This document shows, piece by piece, positions 16,055 through 25,081 of a stretch of 64,000 nt of DNA; the stretch's first letter is position 1; each line of letters opens with the position of its first letter. The position numbers and the translations under genes were made by a program. The stretch lies in contig JAFLRR010000003.1 of NCBI GenBank assembly GCA_022511345.1, positions 62,001 to 126,000 of the forward strand, read 5' to 3'. This DNA comes from Alistipes sp. Lineage in GTDB: Bacteria > Bacteroidota > Bacteroidia > Bacteroidales > Rikenellaceae. A model generated the notes under the pieces. It did no database searches. It was not told the origin of the DNA and was given only the letters and a program-made list of their open reading frames with translations.

Positions 16055-18971
16055 AAAAATCATATTGCTGCTGGGAGCGGTCATGGCTGCTCTCTCGGCG
16101 GTAGCGCAGACTCGGCTGCCAAAGGACGTGTGCGACTCGGTTGGCGCCTCGATGTCGAGGATTCTGTCTGGTGAATTGCGCGGGGTGACTACGCGTGTCA
16201 CATCGTCGTCGGTCAAGGGCCGGCGCGTTACGGTGAATCTTTCGGAGAGCATGTCGTGGTATCCATTCCGCGAAGATAACATCGCGTCGATTTACGATAC
16301 GGTGCGGACTGTGCTGCCGTCGAATCTGCGCGATGCCAAAATCGAGATATATGCCGGCGGCAGACGCATAGAGGAGCTCGTGCCGCAGTATTACAGCTCG
16401 GGCAGGCGCGATGCCCGGTTCGCCTATGCCAAGCCCCAGCCGCCGCTTGTGAGCCGTGCCGAGCCGTTGTGGTCGCCGCGTCACGGATTGTCGGGACGCC
16501 ACATAGCGCTGTGGGCCAGCCACGGACTCTATTTCGATTCCAAGGATGCCGTGTGGAAGTGGCAGCGCTCGCCTATATGGACCACGTGCGAGGATCTGCT
16601 TTCGCGCGAGCTTGTGCTGCACTATCTTGTGCCCATGCTCGAGAATGCCGGGGCCTATGTGCTTCTGCCTCACGAACGCGATGCAGGTCTTGCTGAGATG
16701 ATAGCCGACAACGACGGCGATGGCTACACCGAGATATCTGGCGATGAAAAGTGGTCGGCGGGCGGTATCGGCTTTGCCCGCTTGCGGGAGATATATACCG
16801 ATGAAAATCCATTCTCGGAGGGTACCGTGCGTTCGGTGAGGACCGTTGCTGGCGGCCGCGAGAGCCGAGCCGAGTGGCAGGCCGAGATTCCCGAGACGAA
16901 TGACTATGCCGTCTATGTGTCATACTCCACGACCGACAAGAGCGCCGATGATGCTCAGTATACGGTGTTCCATGCCGGCGGCCGGACACAGTTCCGTGTC
17001 AATCAGACCATGGGCGGAGGCACGTGGGTGTATCTCGGTACGTTCCGTCTGAACAAAGGCTGTAATACTGTGGTGAGTCTTAGCAACATTTCGCGCACCG
17101 GAGGCCGTGTCGTTACGGCCGATGCCGTGAAGATCGGCGGCGGCGAGGGCAACGTCGCCCGCGCTGTCTGCAGCTCCATGCGCAAGCCGGGGGTGGATTA
17201 CTCTCCCGAGACGAGCGGATTTGCGCGCTACGCCGAGGGCGCCCGCTACTGGCTGCAATGGGCCGGATTCGGCCCCGAAGTCTACTCGATGTTTAAGGGC
17301 GAAGACGATTACAAGGACGATTACACCTCGCGGGCGCACTGGGTCAATGCTCTCGCCGGAGGTTCGGAGCGTCTGCGCGGCAGCAGCGGCCTTAAGATAC
17401 CGGTGGATGTAGCTTTTGCGCTGCACACCGATGCCGGCCTGCGCGACGGCGAGACTGTCGGTACGCTCGGCATATACTCGACCTCCGAGACCCGCGGCCG
17501 TTTCGAGGGCAAAATCGACCGCATGCGTTCGCGCGACCTTACGGATATAATCATGACGCAGGTAACCGGTGACATACGCCGCTCGTTCGGCTTGGATTGG
17601 ACCCGTCGCGGCATGTGGGACAAACGCTACTACGAGCCGCGCATACCTATGGTTCCGGCGATGATTTTAGAGTTGCTGTCGCATCAGAACTATGCCGACA
17701 TGAAGCTCGCGCTCGACCCCGCGTTCCGATTTGTCGTGTGCCGTGCCGTGTATAAGGGGCTGCTGCGCTATATCTCATCGCAATACGGCGTGCCGTATGT
17801 GGTGCAGCCGTTGCCGCCCGAGCGTTTCTCGGCGGCATTTTGCGACGGTGAGGCCGTGCGGCTGGCCTGGAGTCCGAGACATGACCCGTCGGAACCGACC
17901 GCAAAGTCTGACGGGTATATAGTCTATGTTCGCGAGGGCGACGGCGATTTCGATGGCGGCCGTCTTGTCAACGGTACCGAGTGTCGTGTGGAGTTGAAAC
18001 GCGGCGTGAAATATGATTTTTGCGTGACGGCCGTCAACGGCGGCGGCGAGAGTTTCAGGAGCGAGACGCTGTCGGCGGCGCTGGCCGAAAATGAACGCGG
18101 ACGCCTTGTCGTTGTCAATGGGTTCGACCGCGTATCCGCTCCCCGTTTCGAGATGTGCGACTCTGCGGCAATGTTCTGCGTCGGAGCTGATGCCGGCGTA
18201 CCGTATATATACGACCGTGCTTTCGGCGGTGAGCAGTACGAGTGCCGCCTGTCTCAGAAAGGCGCATCTCCGGAGCGTACGCAGCTCGGGGCCAGCTATA
18301 TGAACTGTGCTGCGACCAAAGTGGCCGGCAATACGTTCGACTATCCGTCGCGTCACGGCGAGGCGGCTCTGCGCGCCGGCTACTCTTTCTGTTCGGCATC
18401 GCGGGCGGCAGTCGAATGCGGCGACGTACGGCTCGGCGACTACCCTGCTGCTGACCTTGTTCTGGGCAAGCAGCGCAAAGATGAAGACTGCGGCGGAAGA
18501 GTGCAGTTCAGTCTGTTCGGTGCAGATATGCGCCGCGTCGTCGAGGAGTATCTTGCCGGCGGCGGTTCGCTGCTCGTCTCGGGCTGCCATGTGTTGAGCG
18601 GCGGCGACGACGAGGATCGGGCTTTTGCCGAGAGAGTGCTTCGCTGCCGTCTTGCCGTCTCGCCCGCGGCTCGTTCGGGCAAGGTTCGCGGAGTCCCGTC
18701 CGAGGCGGCTTTGTCGCGTGCCGTGCTGACATATCCGGTGTCGGGCGACGAACACTGCTACGGGCAGGAGTCGACCGACTCCCCTGCGCCTGTCGGCGGA
18801 GCATTCGTGTCCATGCGCTATGCCGAAAACAATCTGCCTGCCGCAGTAGCCGCCGTCGGAGCCTCGCGAAGCGTTGTGCTGGGCTTTGCTCCCGAGATGT
18901 CGGAGGATGACGGCGTGTTTTGCAAACTGATTGAATCGATACTTGAATTTTTAATTAATAAAAAACAGTAA
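16041..18971 (+). CDS. secreted amidase-like protein with golvesin-like and fibronectin type III domains
   Basis: A 976-residue protein with a signal peptide (MKRVRKIILLLGAVMAALSAVAQ). A zinc amidase-3-like fold is suggested by ASHG near residue 155, an acidic CEDLLSRE segment, and FALHTDAG near residue 460. A golvesin/xanthan-lyase-like beta domain (about 260-367, DYAVYVSYSTTD and GTWVYLGTF) is inserted between them. A fibronectin type III-like domain is at about 590-690 and a further glutamine-amidotransferase-like region follows. Proteins like this are often annotated as xanthan lyase or N-acetylmuramoyl-L-alanine amidase. The substrate is unproven; a cell-wall peptide is my best guess. 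The start overlaps the symporter gene by 14 bp. Confidence 0.7.
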   Translation: MKRVRKIILLLGAVMAALSAVAQTRLPKDVCDSVGASMSRILSGELRGVTTRVTSSSVKGRRVTVNLSESMSWYPFREDNIASIYDTVRTVLPSNLRDAKIEIYAGGRRIEELVPQYYSSGRRDARFAYAKPQPPLVSRAEPLWSPRHGLSGRHIALWASHGLYFDSKDAVWKWQRSPIWTTCEDLLSRELVLHYLVPMLENAGAYVLLPHERDAGLAEMIADNDGDGYTEISGDEKWSAGGIGFARLREIYTDENPFSEGTVRSVRTVAGGRESRAEWQAEIPETNDYAVYVSYSTTDKSADDAQYTVFHAGGRTQFRVNQTMGGGTWVYLGTFRLNKGCNTVVSLSNISRTGGRVVTADAVKIGGGEGNVARAVCSSMRKPGVDYSPETSGFARYAEGARYWLQWAGFGPEVYSMFKGEDDYKDDYTSRAHWVNALAGGSERLRGSSGLKIPVDVAFALHTDAGLRDGETVGTLGIYSTSETRGRFEGKIDRMRSRDLTDIIMTQVTGDIRRSFGLDWTRRGMWDKRYYEPRIPMVPAMILELLSHQNYADMKLALDPAFRFVVCRAVYKGLLRYISSQYGVPYVVQPLPPERFSAAFCDGEAVRLAWSPRHDPSEPTAKSDGYIVYVREGDGDFDGGRLVNGTECRVELKRGVKYDFCVTAVNGGGESFRSETLSAALAENERGRLVVVNGFDRVSAPRFEMCDSAAMFCVGADAGVPYIYDRAFGGEQYECRLSQKGASPERTQLGASYMNCAATKVAGNTFDYPSRHGEAALRAGYSFCSASRAAVECGDVRLGDYPAADLVLGKQRKDEDCGGRVQFSLFGADMRRVVEEYLAGGGSLLVSGCHVLSGGDDEDRAFAERVLRCRLAVSPAARSGKVRGVPSEAALSRAVLTYPVSGDEHCYGQESTDSPAPVGGAFVSMRYAENNLPAAVAAVGASRSVVLGFAPEMSEDDGVFCKLIESILEFLINKKQ

Positions 18972-18974
18972 ACC

Positions 18975-19424
18975 ATGTCTTTGGAACAGCAAATTTCGAA
19001 ATGTATCATGGAGGCCATGAAGGCCAAGGATACCGTGCGCCTGAGTGCGCTTCGCAACATCAAAAAGTATATCATCGAGGCCAAGACCGCTTCGGCAGGT
19101 ATAGCCGAGCTGCCCGATGCCGATGTGGTGCGCATCATCACCAAACTGGCAAAGCAGGGCGCTGACTCGGCTGCCATCTATACCGGCCAGAACCGCCAGG
19201 ATCTGGCAGATGAAGAGCTGGCGCAGGTGGCTGTCATGAAGGAGTTCCTGCCGGCGCAGCTTAGCCCGGAAGAGCTTGAGGCTGAGGTGCGTGCCATAAT
19301 AGCCGAGACGGGCGCCTCGTCGGCAAAGGAGATGGGCCAGGTTATGGGTCTGGCGACGAAGCGGCTTGCCGGCCGCGCCGAGGGCAAGGATATCGCAGCC
19401 AAGGTCAAAGAGCTCCTCGCATAA
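18975..19424 (+). CDS. GatB/YqeY domain-containing protein
   Basis: A 149-residue soluble protein that matches the YqeY family over its full length: MSLEQQISKCIMEAMKAKDTVRLSALRNIKKYI at the start, the central QNRQDLADEELAQVAVMKEFLPAQLSPEEL, and the closing MGQVMGLATKRLAGRAEGKDIAAKVKELL. The domain resembles the C-terminal tail of GatB, the tRNA amidotransferase subunit, and is thought to bind tRNA, but the role of the stand-alone protein is unknown. It follows the amidase-like gene by 3 bp and precedes the transporter by 10 bp, so all four genes here may form one transcript. Confidence 0.93.
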   Translation: MSLEQQISKCIMEAMKAKDTVRLSALRNIKKYIIEAKTASAGIAELPDADVVRIITKLAKQGADSAAIYTGQNRQDLADEELAQVAVMKEFLPAQLSPEELEAEVRAIIAETGASSAKEMGQVMGLATKRLAGRAEGKDIAAKVKELLA

Positions 19425-19434
19425 ACTGCCGGCG

Positions 19435-20349
19435 ATGGACGTTATTCATCTGTTGCGGCGCAATGGCCGCTCGATGGCCATGCCTGCGGGAATGGTGCTC
19501 GGAGCACTGCTCTGCCGTCAGATAACATCGCTCGATGCGGCGTTGCACGGCATGATTACGCCGACGCTCATATTCGCCATGCTCTTCATAACATTCTGTC
19601 GTGTCGAGCCGCGAAACATGCGTCTGCAGGCGATTCACGGCTGGCTGCTACTGTTTCAGTTCGCCGTGGCGCCGGCGCTCTATTTCGCTCTGCGGCCTCT
19701 GGATATCATAACGGCCCAGGGCGCGATGATATGCGTGCTGGCGCCGATAGCCATGGCCGCAGTGGTCATAGGCGGAATGCTGGGGGCAAATATCGTCACC
19801 ATGGCTACGCACAGCCTTGTATGCAATATGGCTACGGCCGTGCTGGCGCCTGTGCTGCTGTCGGTTACAGGCAATGGCGAGTGCACGTTTGCCGAGATCA
19901 TGATGCGTATTCTGCCCATGCTCGTGGGTCCGTTCCTTGCGGCTCAGCTGATGCGCAAGATTCTGCCATCGGTTGCCGGATATATCGGCAGCCACGGGCA
20001 ACTGTCGTTCTATTTCTGGATAGTGTCGCTGATGACTGTCATAGGCCGCACGATGGTCTTCATTATGGAGTATCCCGATGCCGATCCGTTCATAGAGCTT
20101 GTCATGGCTGCGGCTGCCGGTGCTATCTGCATTTTGCAGTTCGTGGTCGGCCGGCGCATAGGCCGCCGCTACGGCGACCCTCCAGCTGGCGGACAGTCGC
20201 TCGGCCAGAAGAATACCGTGCTGGCGATATGGATGGCTCAGTCGTTCCTCAATCCGCTGTCGTCCATAGCTCCGACTGCCTATATCGTTTGGCAGAACAT
20301 CGTCAATTCGTGGCAGTTGTACCGGCACGACCGGGCCTCGAAAAAGTAG
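19435..20349 (+). CDS. bile acid:sodium symporter (BASS)-like transporter
   Basis: A 304-residue integral membrane protein with about nine or ten transmembrane segments. The pattern LDAALHGMITPTLIFAMLFITFCRVEP, the Gly/Ala-rich helix VVIGGMLGANIVTMATHSLVCNMATAVLAPVLL, and the late segment VLAIWMAQSFLNPLSSIAP resemble BASS-family proteins, although similarity is moderate and the substrate is unknown. A longer frame begins at 19366, but it overlaps the end of the YqeY gene and has no membrane character, so the ATG at 19435 is used. A strong terminator follows. Confidence 0.65.
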   Translation: MDVIHLLRRNGRSMAMPAGMVLGALLCRQITSLDAALHGMITPTLIFAMLFITFCRVEPRNMRLQAIHGWLLLFQFAVAPALYFALRPLDIITAQGAMICVLAPIAMAAVVIGGMLGANIVTMATHSLVCNMATAVLAPVLLSVTGNGECTFAEIMMRILPMLVGPFLAAQLMRKILPSVAGYIGSHGQLSFYFWIVSLMTVIGRTMVFIMEYPDADPFIELVMAAAAGAICILQFVVGRRIGRRYGDPPAGGQSLGQKNTVLAIWMAQSFLNPLSSIAPTAYIVWQNIVNSWQLYRHDRASKK

Positions 20350-20371
20350 TCTCGCTACCCTGCCTCTGCCT

Positions 20372-20420
20372 TAAATGAAAATATCCGGCGAGAGATTTTC
20401 TCGCCGGATATTTTCATTTA
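20372..20420. terminator. bidirectional terminator (transporter / malQ)
   Basis: A perfect 22-bp stem (20372-20393 / 20399-20420) with a 5-nt loop and a CCGGCGAGA core. It lies between convergent genes. Confidence 0.9.
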
Positions 20421-20429
20421 CGAACGACC

Positions 20430-23105
20430 TTATCTTCCGCTGTTGCGTATGTTGTCGAGCAACTGGCGGTTGAACTCTTTGGCTTCGAGCAGCTGTTCGA
20501 GCGTGAGGTGCATGCGGTATCGCCAGTAGTGGCGCGAGTTGGCCGGTATGTTTATGCGCTCGGCATGTTGATCTTGGCGGCGCAGGCCGTCGTCTGCAGA
20601 GAGCCAGTCCTGCAAAGGCAGGACAGTGAGCATTGCAGGCGATTTGAGGTGCATGTCGATAATCCGGCTGCATATCTCAGCCGTGCATATCTGCGGAGCC
20701 TCGCCTGCAGCGTGGAGCATATTGTTGTAGAAGCTCTGGGTCTTGTTGCGATCCTCCTCCCACCATGCACGTATGGGGTTCATGTCGTGGGTCGAGGTGG
20801 TGCATACCGACAGATAGGGATAACGGGCCGGATCGCCGAACTCGACTGCCGGATCTTTGGGCATGCGCTGTATCTCGAGCGACAGGATCTTCATGGCATC
20901 CATGACGGCCGGCACGCACGACGGAATCATGCCCAGATCCTCGCCGCAGACGAGCATGCCTGTTGCAGAAATCAGGGGCGGCAGCTTGCGCATGGCTTCG
21001 CTGTACCAGAAATCGTTGTGGCGCCGATAGAAAAAGTCGTCGTACAGAGAGTTGAAAACGTGCTTCTCGTGGTCGGACAGGGCGCGGTAGCTGTGTGTGA
21101 ACTGTGCCGATATGCGCGGGTGATATTTGCCATGCTGCACCGGGTCCTCGACGAATAGCACCTCGTCGGCCAGGACCGTAAGCCCGTCGCGCAGGCGCCT
21201 GGAGCGTTCGTCGTCGAGTCCTGCAAAATGTTCGGCGACAGCCTGCTGCGTGGCAACTTCAGAGCGTAGCGTGCAGCGTCCGTACTCGTCTATGTCGACA
21301 TAGTCGCGGCGAACATCGCCGGCATATTCTCCGAAGAACTCACCGAGCATGTGCTCATATATGTAAGGTTCGGCGTGGCGCACTCTGTTGAACGGGAACG
21401 ACATTGCCCGCAGCTGGTCGGCCGAGTAAGGCAGAGCCGGGTTGAAGTGCCCGAGAAGACCGTGGACGGCGTCGCACGGAATCTCCCAGATGCGGAAAAA
21501 TCCGAGTATGTGGTCTATGCGGTAGGCATCGAAATATTCGGCCATCTTTCTGAAGCGCGATTTCCACCATGCATAACCGTCGGCAGCCATGGCCGCCCAG
21601 TTGTAGGTGGGAAATCCCCAGTTCTGGCCCAGCACCGAGAAATCGTCGGGCGGAGCTCCGGCCTGGCAGTCCATGTTGAACAGGTCGGGGTCGACCCATG
21701 CGTCGGCGCTCGTGCGGCTGATTCCGATCGGAATGTCGCCCTTGAGGGCTACGCCGCGGCTCGATGCATATTCGTGCACATGGCTCATCTGCAGATGCAG
21801 GTGATACTGTAGGAAGAAGTTGAACGACGCTTCGTCGTACAGCTGGCCGCCTTCGGATGTTTCGGCGGCGATGCGTGCGGCGTCGTAGACCGCATACTCG
21901 CCCCATTTTGAAAACTCAGGGGTGCCGAATCTGTCGCGCAGAGCACAGAAAGCGGCATATGGAACGAGCCATTTGCGGTTGGCATCGAAGAAGGCTTTGA
22001 ACTCTTCGCTTGCGAGCGTCTTGCTGCCGCTGGCGGCGAAAATCTCTCGCAGGAAGCGGCGTTTGGCGTTGTTCACACGCTCGTAGTCTATCTCTGGCAG
22101 GGCGTTTAACTCAGCGGCAAGTCGTTCATACTGGTCGCGCGAGGATTTCTTCGGGAGCTTGCCTACAGCCGGCAGATGCAGAAACTGCGGATGCAGCGCG
22201 AATGTCGAATTGGCATTGTAGGGATAAGAGTCGCGCCACGTGCCGGTCATGGTCGTGTCGTTGATTGGCAGAATCTGTATCATCGACTGACCTGTGGCTG
22301 CAGCCCAGTCGACGAGAAGCTTTAAGTCGTAGAACTCTCCTGTGCCGAAGCTGTTGCCTGAGCGCAGCGAGAATACAGGTATGGCTGTGCCTGCAGCCCG
22401 CTTTTGGGGCAGCGGGTCGGCCAGGCGCAGACCCGCTATTACGGTGCACTCGTTCTTTGACGGTGCCGGAATGTCGAAGCGGCGGTTTTCGCCTCTCTCC
22501 CATGCTGCGACGCTGCCGCTTTTTTTGTCTATAATAATGAATTTGTATTCGAACGGCATTTGCAGACGCGAAGCCTTGAGGGCAACTTTCCATACTGGAA
22601 AGTCGGCGTCGCTCATCTCCACGGCCTTGTCGGTGTTCCACTGACCTAACGCTTCGCAGCTTCCGGTGACGGCGAGCACGTGGTTGGGTCGCAGCGAGGG
22701 TGCAGCTGCGCACAGCACGATGTCGCCCTTCGATGCTTTGACGGCTTTTGCGCGCTTGTGCCGGGCGAAGAAGCAGCCGGTAAAAGCGGCGGAATATAGA
22801 TAGTTGTCTGCCGGCATGTCGGCCCAGCGGTCGAAAACACGGCACGGTGCAGCCGACGGAATCGTCATGCGATGACTGCAAGCCTCGCGGCGGATGACCT
22901 TGCCGCCGGCCTTGACTATATATCCGTAGTCTATGGTTTCGGTCTGGTCTGGTACGATGAGTTCAACGCTCCAGCGGTTCTGCTCCGAACAGTGCATTGC
23001 CGGTGCGCGGTCGTCGCAGCCTCCGCCGAGCGTCTCCATGGGTCCGGTTATATGCAGTGTCTGGCCCCATTCTGCGCGATATTCGAGTGAGAATATTATT
23101 TTCAT
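20430..23105 (-). CDS. malQ: 4-alpha-glucanotransferase (amylomaltase) with two CBM20 domains
   Basis: An 891-residue GH77 enzyme that transfers maltosyl or glucosyl units between alpha-1,4-glucans. It has two N-terminal CBM20 starch-binding domains (about 1-105 and 125-235; the second contains LAVTGSCEALGQWN), then the GH77 barrel. Catalytic residues sit in DAYRIDH near 530 (nucleophile Asp), CGEDLG near 720 (acid/base Glu) and STHD near 772. There is no signal peptide, so it acts in the cytosol on maltodextrin or glycogen. The tandem CBM20-GH77 layout matches plant DPE2 and Bacteroidales MalQ. It is monocistronic with its own promoter. Confidence 0.95.
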   Translation of the reverse strand: MKIIFSLEYRAEWGQTLHITGPMETLGGGCDDRAPAMHCSEQNRWSVELIVPDQTETIDYGYIVKAGGKVIRREACSHRMTIPSAAPCRVFDRWADMPADNYLYSAAFTGCFFARHKRAKAVKASKGDIVLCAAAPSLRPNHVLAVTGSCEALGQWNTDKAVEMSDADFPVWKVALKASRLQMPFEYKFIIIDKKSGSVAAWERGENRRFDIPAPSKNECTVIAGLRLADPLPQKRAAGTAIPVFSLRSGNSFGTGEFYDLKLLVDWAAATGQSMIQILPINDTTMTGTWRDSYPYNANSTFALHPQFLHLPAVGKLPKKSSRDQYERLAAELNALPEIDYERVNNAKRRFLREIFAASGSKTLASEEFKAFFDANRKWLVPYAAFCALRDRFGTPEFSKWGEYAVYDAARIAAETSEGGQLYDEASFNFFLQYHLHLQMSHVHEYASSRGVALKGDIPIGISRTSADAWVDPDLFNMDCQAGAPPDDFSVLGQNWGFPTYNWAAMAADGYAWWKSRFRKMAEYFDAYRIDHILGFFRIWEIPCDAVHGLLGHFNPALPYSADQLRAMSFPFNRVRHAEPYIYEHMLGEFFGEYAGDVRRDYVDIDEYGRCTLRSEVATQQAVAEHFAGLDDERSRRLRDGLTVLADEVLFVEDPVQHGKYHPRISAQFTHSYRALSDHEKHVFNSLYDDFFYRRHNDFWYSEAMRKLPPLISATGMLVCGEDLGMIPSCVPAVMDAMKILSLEIQRMPKDPAVEFGDPARYPYLSVCTTSTHDMNPIRAWWEEDRNKTQSFYNNMLHAAGEAPQICTAEICSRIIDMHLKSPAMLTVLPLQDWLSADDGLRRQDQHAERINIPANSRHYWRYRMHLTLEQLLEAKEFNRQLLDNIRNSGR

Positions 23106-23127
23106 GTGTGGTTTTAATTCATCATAA

Positions 23128-23159
23128 CAAAATTAACTATTTGCACCCAAAAAAGCAAA
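23128..23159 (-). promoter_or_regulatory. promoter of malQ
   Basis: On the minus strand, TTTG (23156-23159) and TAATTTTG (23128-23135) are separated by 20 nt, and the ATG follows 22 nt later. Confidence 0.75.
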
Positions 23160-23161
23160 AC

Positions 23162-23188
23162 CGCAGCCCCTCTTTGCGACAGGCTGCG
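23162..23188 (-). terminator. terminator of engB-HAD
   Basis: CGCAGCC (23162-23168) and GGCTGCG (23182-23188) form a stem followed on the minus strand by GTTTTGCTTTTTT. The T run overlaps the -33 box of malQ. Confidence 0.75.
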
Positions 23189-23241
23189 TTATATTGCCGA
23201 CGAACGGCGCTATTCGGCCGCTGAGCGTATGGCTGATGATT

Positions 23242-23829
23242 TCAGAGCAGCAAGCTCCGAAGCTCCTGACAACTGCTTTCGGGCGACTTGGCGTCGAAGA
23301 CGAAAGGCTTGATGCCGAAAGCTGCTGCCGCCTCGGTATTCTCCGGGCGGTCGTCGATGAACATCGATTCGCACGGGTCGAGGCCGTAGCGCGAGAGAAG
23401 TATTTCGTATATGCGCGGCTCAGGTTTTACGGTCAGCTCCTCGCACGAGACCACCTCGCCGTCGAAATGCGAATATACAGGCAGTCGGCGCAGGAACTGG
23501 ATGAATTCGAGCGACATGTTCGACAACACATAGAGTTTGTAGCCGGCAGCCTTCAAGTCGGCTATTAGCGCCGCGGTCGGGATGCGTGCCTCCTGCAGGT
23601 CTATGGCCTTGCGCAGCATCTGCCGGCATACATCGGGCGTTGCGTTGCGGTATGCGACGAGCTCGTCTACAACCTGCTCTATGGAGAGCGTGCCGCGGTC
23701 GTACTCGATCCAGAAGTGCGGCATCGGGTTCTCGCGCAGCAGCGACCAGAACTCGATGAATTCGGGCGAACATTTGCTTCGGTCGCGCGCGAAGACCACG
23801 CCGCCGAGGTCGAATATTATGTTTTTCAT
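23242..23829 (-). CDS. HAD-family hydrolase (YihX/haloacid dehalogenase-like)
   Basis: A 195-residue cytosolic phosphatase-like protein. HAD motif I is IIFDLGGVVF, motif II is VLSNMS, the motif III lysine lies in EELTVKPEPRIYEIL, and motif IV is SMFIDDRPENTEAA. This is the layout of subfamily IA sugar-phosphate or FMN phosphatases such as YihX; the substrate is unknown. The ATG at 23829 overlaps the engB stop as ATGA, pointing to translational coupling. A start four codons upstream is possible but less likely. Confidence 0.88.
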   Translation of the reverse strand: MKNIIFDLGGVVFARDRSKCSPEFIEFWSLLRENPMPHFWIEYDRGTLSIEQVVDELVAYRNATPDVCRQMLRKAIDLQEARIPTAALIADLKAAGYKLYVLSNMSLEFIQFLRRLPVYSHFDGEVVSCEELTVKPEPRIYEILLSRYGLDPCESMFIDDRPENTEAAAAFGIKPFVFDAKSPESSCQELRSLLL

Positions 23830-24419
23830 CCTTTGAGACATGATTCGATATATTTGAGTATCTCGTCGCGACCGCGTCCGTCGGCGCTTGATGAGCGGAA
23901 CATGGGCGGAAGTTCCTCCCACTGCTGCGAAAGCACGGTGCAGAAATGTTCGATGTTGCGCTTTGCGGCTGTTGCCGACAGCTTGTCCAGCTTGGTGAAT
24001 ATTATGCCGAACGGTATGCCGTGCATTCCAAGCATGTCGATGAACCGCAGGTCTATCTTTTGCGGTTCGAGACGCGAATCTATCAGCACGAACAGAAAGT
24101 GAAGCTTGGGACAGTCGAGGACGTAGTCGGTGATGATTTTGGCAAATTCGCCCCGTGTGGACTTTGATACGCGTGCATAGCCGTAGCCAGGCAGGTCTAC
24201 AAGATACCACGAACTGTTTATCAGAAAGTGGTTTATCAGTCGTGTCTTGCCCGGTGTGCCAGAGACCTTGGCTAAGGCCTTGCGTCCGGTGAGCATGTTG
24301 ATGAGCGACGACTTGCCCACGTTGCTGCGGCCGATGAAGGCTATGTCGCGCAGGTCGTCTTTGGGGACCTGCGAGATGCGCTCGGAGCTGCATCGGAATT
24401 CGGCTTTGTCAATCTGCAT
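23826..24419 (-). CDS. engB: ribosome biogenesis GTPase YsxC/EngB
   Basis: A 197-residue GTPase required for late assembly of the 50S subunit. Motifs in order: G1 FIGRSNVGKSSL, G3 VDLPGYGYA, G4 FTKLDK, with the switch region GKTRLINHF. The frame is open 35 codons further upstream, but the family length and the promoter element at 24439-24446 place the start at 24419. It shares an ATGA overlap with the downstream HAD gene. Confidence 0.94.
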   Translation of the reverse strand: MQIDKAEFRCSSERISQVPKDDLRDIAFIGRSNVGKSSLINMLTGRKALAKVSGTPGKTRLINHFLINSSWYLVDLPGYGYARVSKSTRGEFAKIITDYVLDCPKLHFLFVLIDSRLEPQKIDLRFIDMLGMHGIPFGIIFTKLDKLSATAAKRNIEHFCTVLSQQWEELPPMFRSSSADGRGRDEILKYIESCLKG

Positions 24420-24438
24420 GTTGCATCGAATGTTTGTG

Positions 24439-24446
24439 CGAAGGTA
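24439..24446 (-). promoter_or_regulatory. -7 promoter element of engB
   Basis: TACCTTCG on the minus strand differs from TAnnTTTG at one base and lies 19 nt before the engB ATG. Confidence 0.5.
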
Positions 24447-24591
24447 GCAAAATTTTTCGTAACGGCCCACTCTGCCGCCGGCAATGTGGCGCACTCCTGT
24501 GGCAAAACAGCCCAATGCCTGCAACGATGGGAATTTGATAAGATGTTGACAAAAAGTTTGGATTTGGGATTCCCGGTTCCGGATTCGTGAT

Positions 24592-24599
24592 TACCTTTG
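24592..24599 (+). promoter_or_regulatory. -7 promoter element of the MazG-like gene
   Basis: TACCTTTG lies 37 nt upstream of the ATG at 24637. The 190-bp gap to engB holds both divergent promoters and no further gene. Confidence 0.6.
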
Positions 24600-24636
24600 T
24601 CCGTGTAATGCAGCAGAGCTGAAAAACGACAATCAT

Positions 24637-25038
24637 ATGAAGAAGGAGTGGAACGATGTGCGTGAATTTCACGACAAATTCGGTCATCCGGTAGCCTCGA
24701 GCCCGCGCATGGTCGACAAGAAACGCGCCCTGTCGCGCGGCAAGTGGATGAATGAAGAGGTGGCCGAATTCCTCGTGGCCGACGATATCTATGAGCAGGC
24801 CGATGCGATGATAGATTTGATTTACTTCGCGCTTGGAACGCTTGTGGAGATGGGGCTCGAGGCCGACGAGCTGTTCGACATAGTCCAGAAGGCCAACATG
24901 GCCAAGCTGTGGCCTGACGGCAAGCCTCACTACAACCCCAAAGACGGCAAGGTCATAAAGCCCGAGGGCTGGGAGGACCCTGCACCAAAAATCCGGGCCT
25001 ATATCGACGGTATCATTGCCGAAAAGAGCAAAAAATAA
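24637..25038 (+). CDS. MazG/phosphoribosyl-ATP pyrophosphohydrolase-like protein
   Basis: A 133-residue all-alpha NTP pyrophosphohydrolase-like protein. The metal-binding pattern is visible as KWMNEEVAEFL followed by EQADAMIDLIYFALGTLVEMG (EExxE plus ExxD type). A C-terminal part with LWPDGKPHYNPKDGKVIKPEGW is typical of a Bacteroidota and phage subgroup in the PRA-PH superfamily. It likely hydrolyses a nucleotide or related pyrophosphate; the exact substrate is unknown. It is monocistronic. The stop codon lies within the left arm of the metK terminator. Confidence 0.78.
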   Translation: MKKEWNDVREFHDKFGHPVASSPRMVDKKRALSRGKWMNEEVAEFLVADDIYEQADAMIDLIYFALGTLVEMGLEADELFDIVQKANMAKLWPDGKPHYNPKDGKVIKPEGWEDPAPKIRAYIDGIIAEKSKK

Positions 25039-25064
25039 CCGTCCCGCTTTTGCAGGACGGTTAT
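25035..25064 (-). terminator. terminator of metK
   Basis: ATAACCGTCC (25035-25044) pairs with GGACGGTTAT (25055-25064). On the minus strand it is followed by TTTTTTG, so it mainly serves metK. It overlaps the stop codon of the convergent gene. Confidence 0.85.
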
Positions 25065-25081
25065 CTGCCGGATGATGCTTG

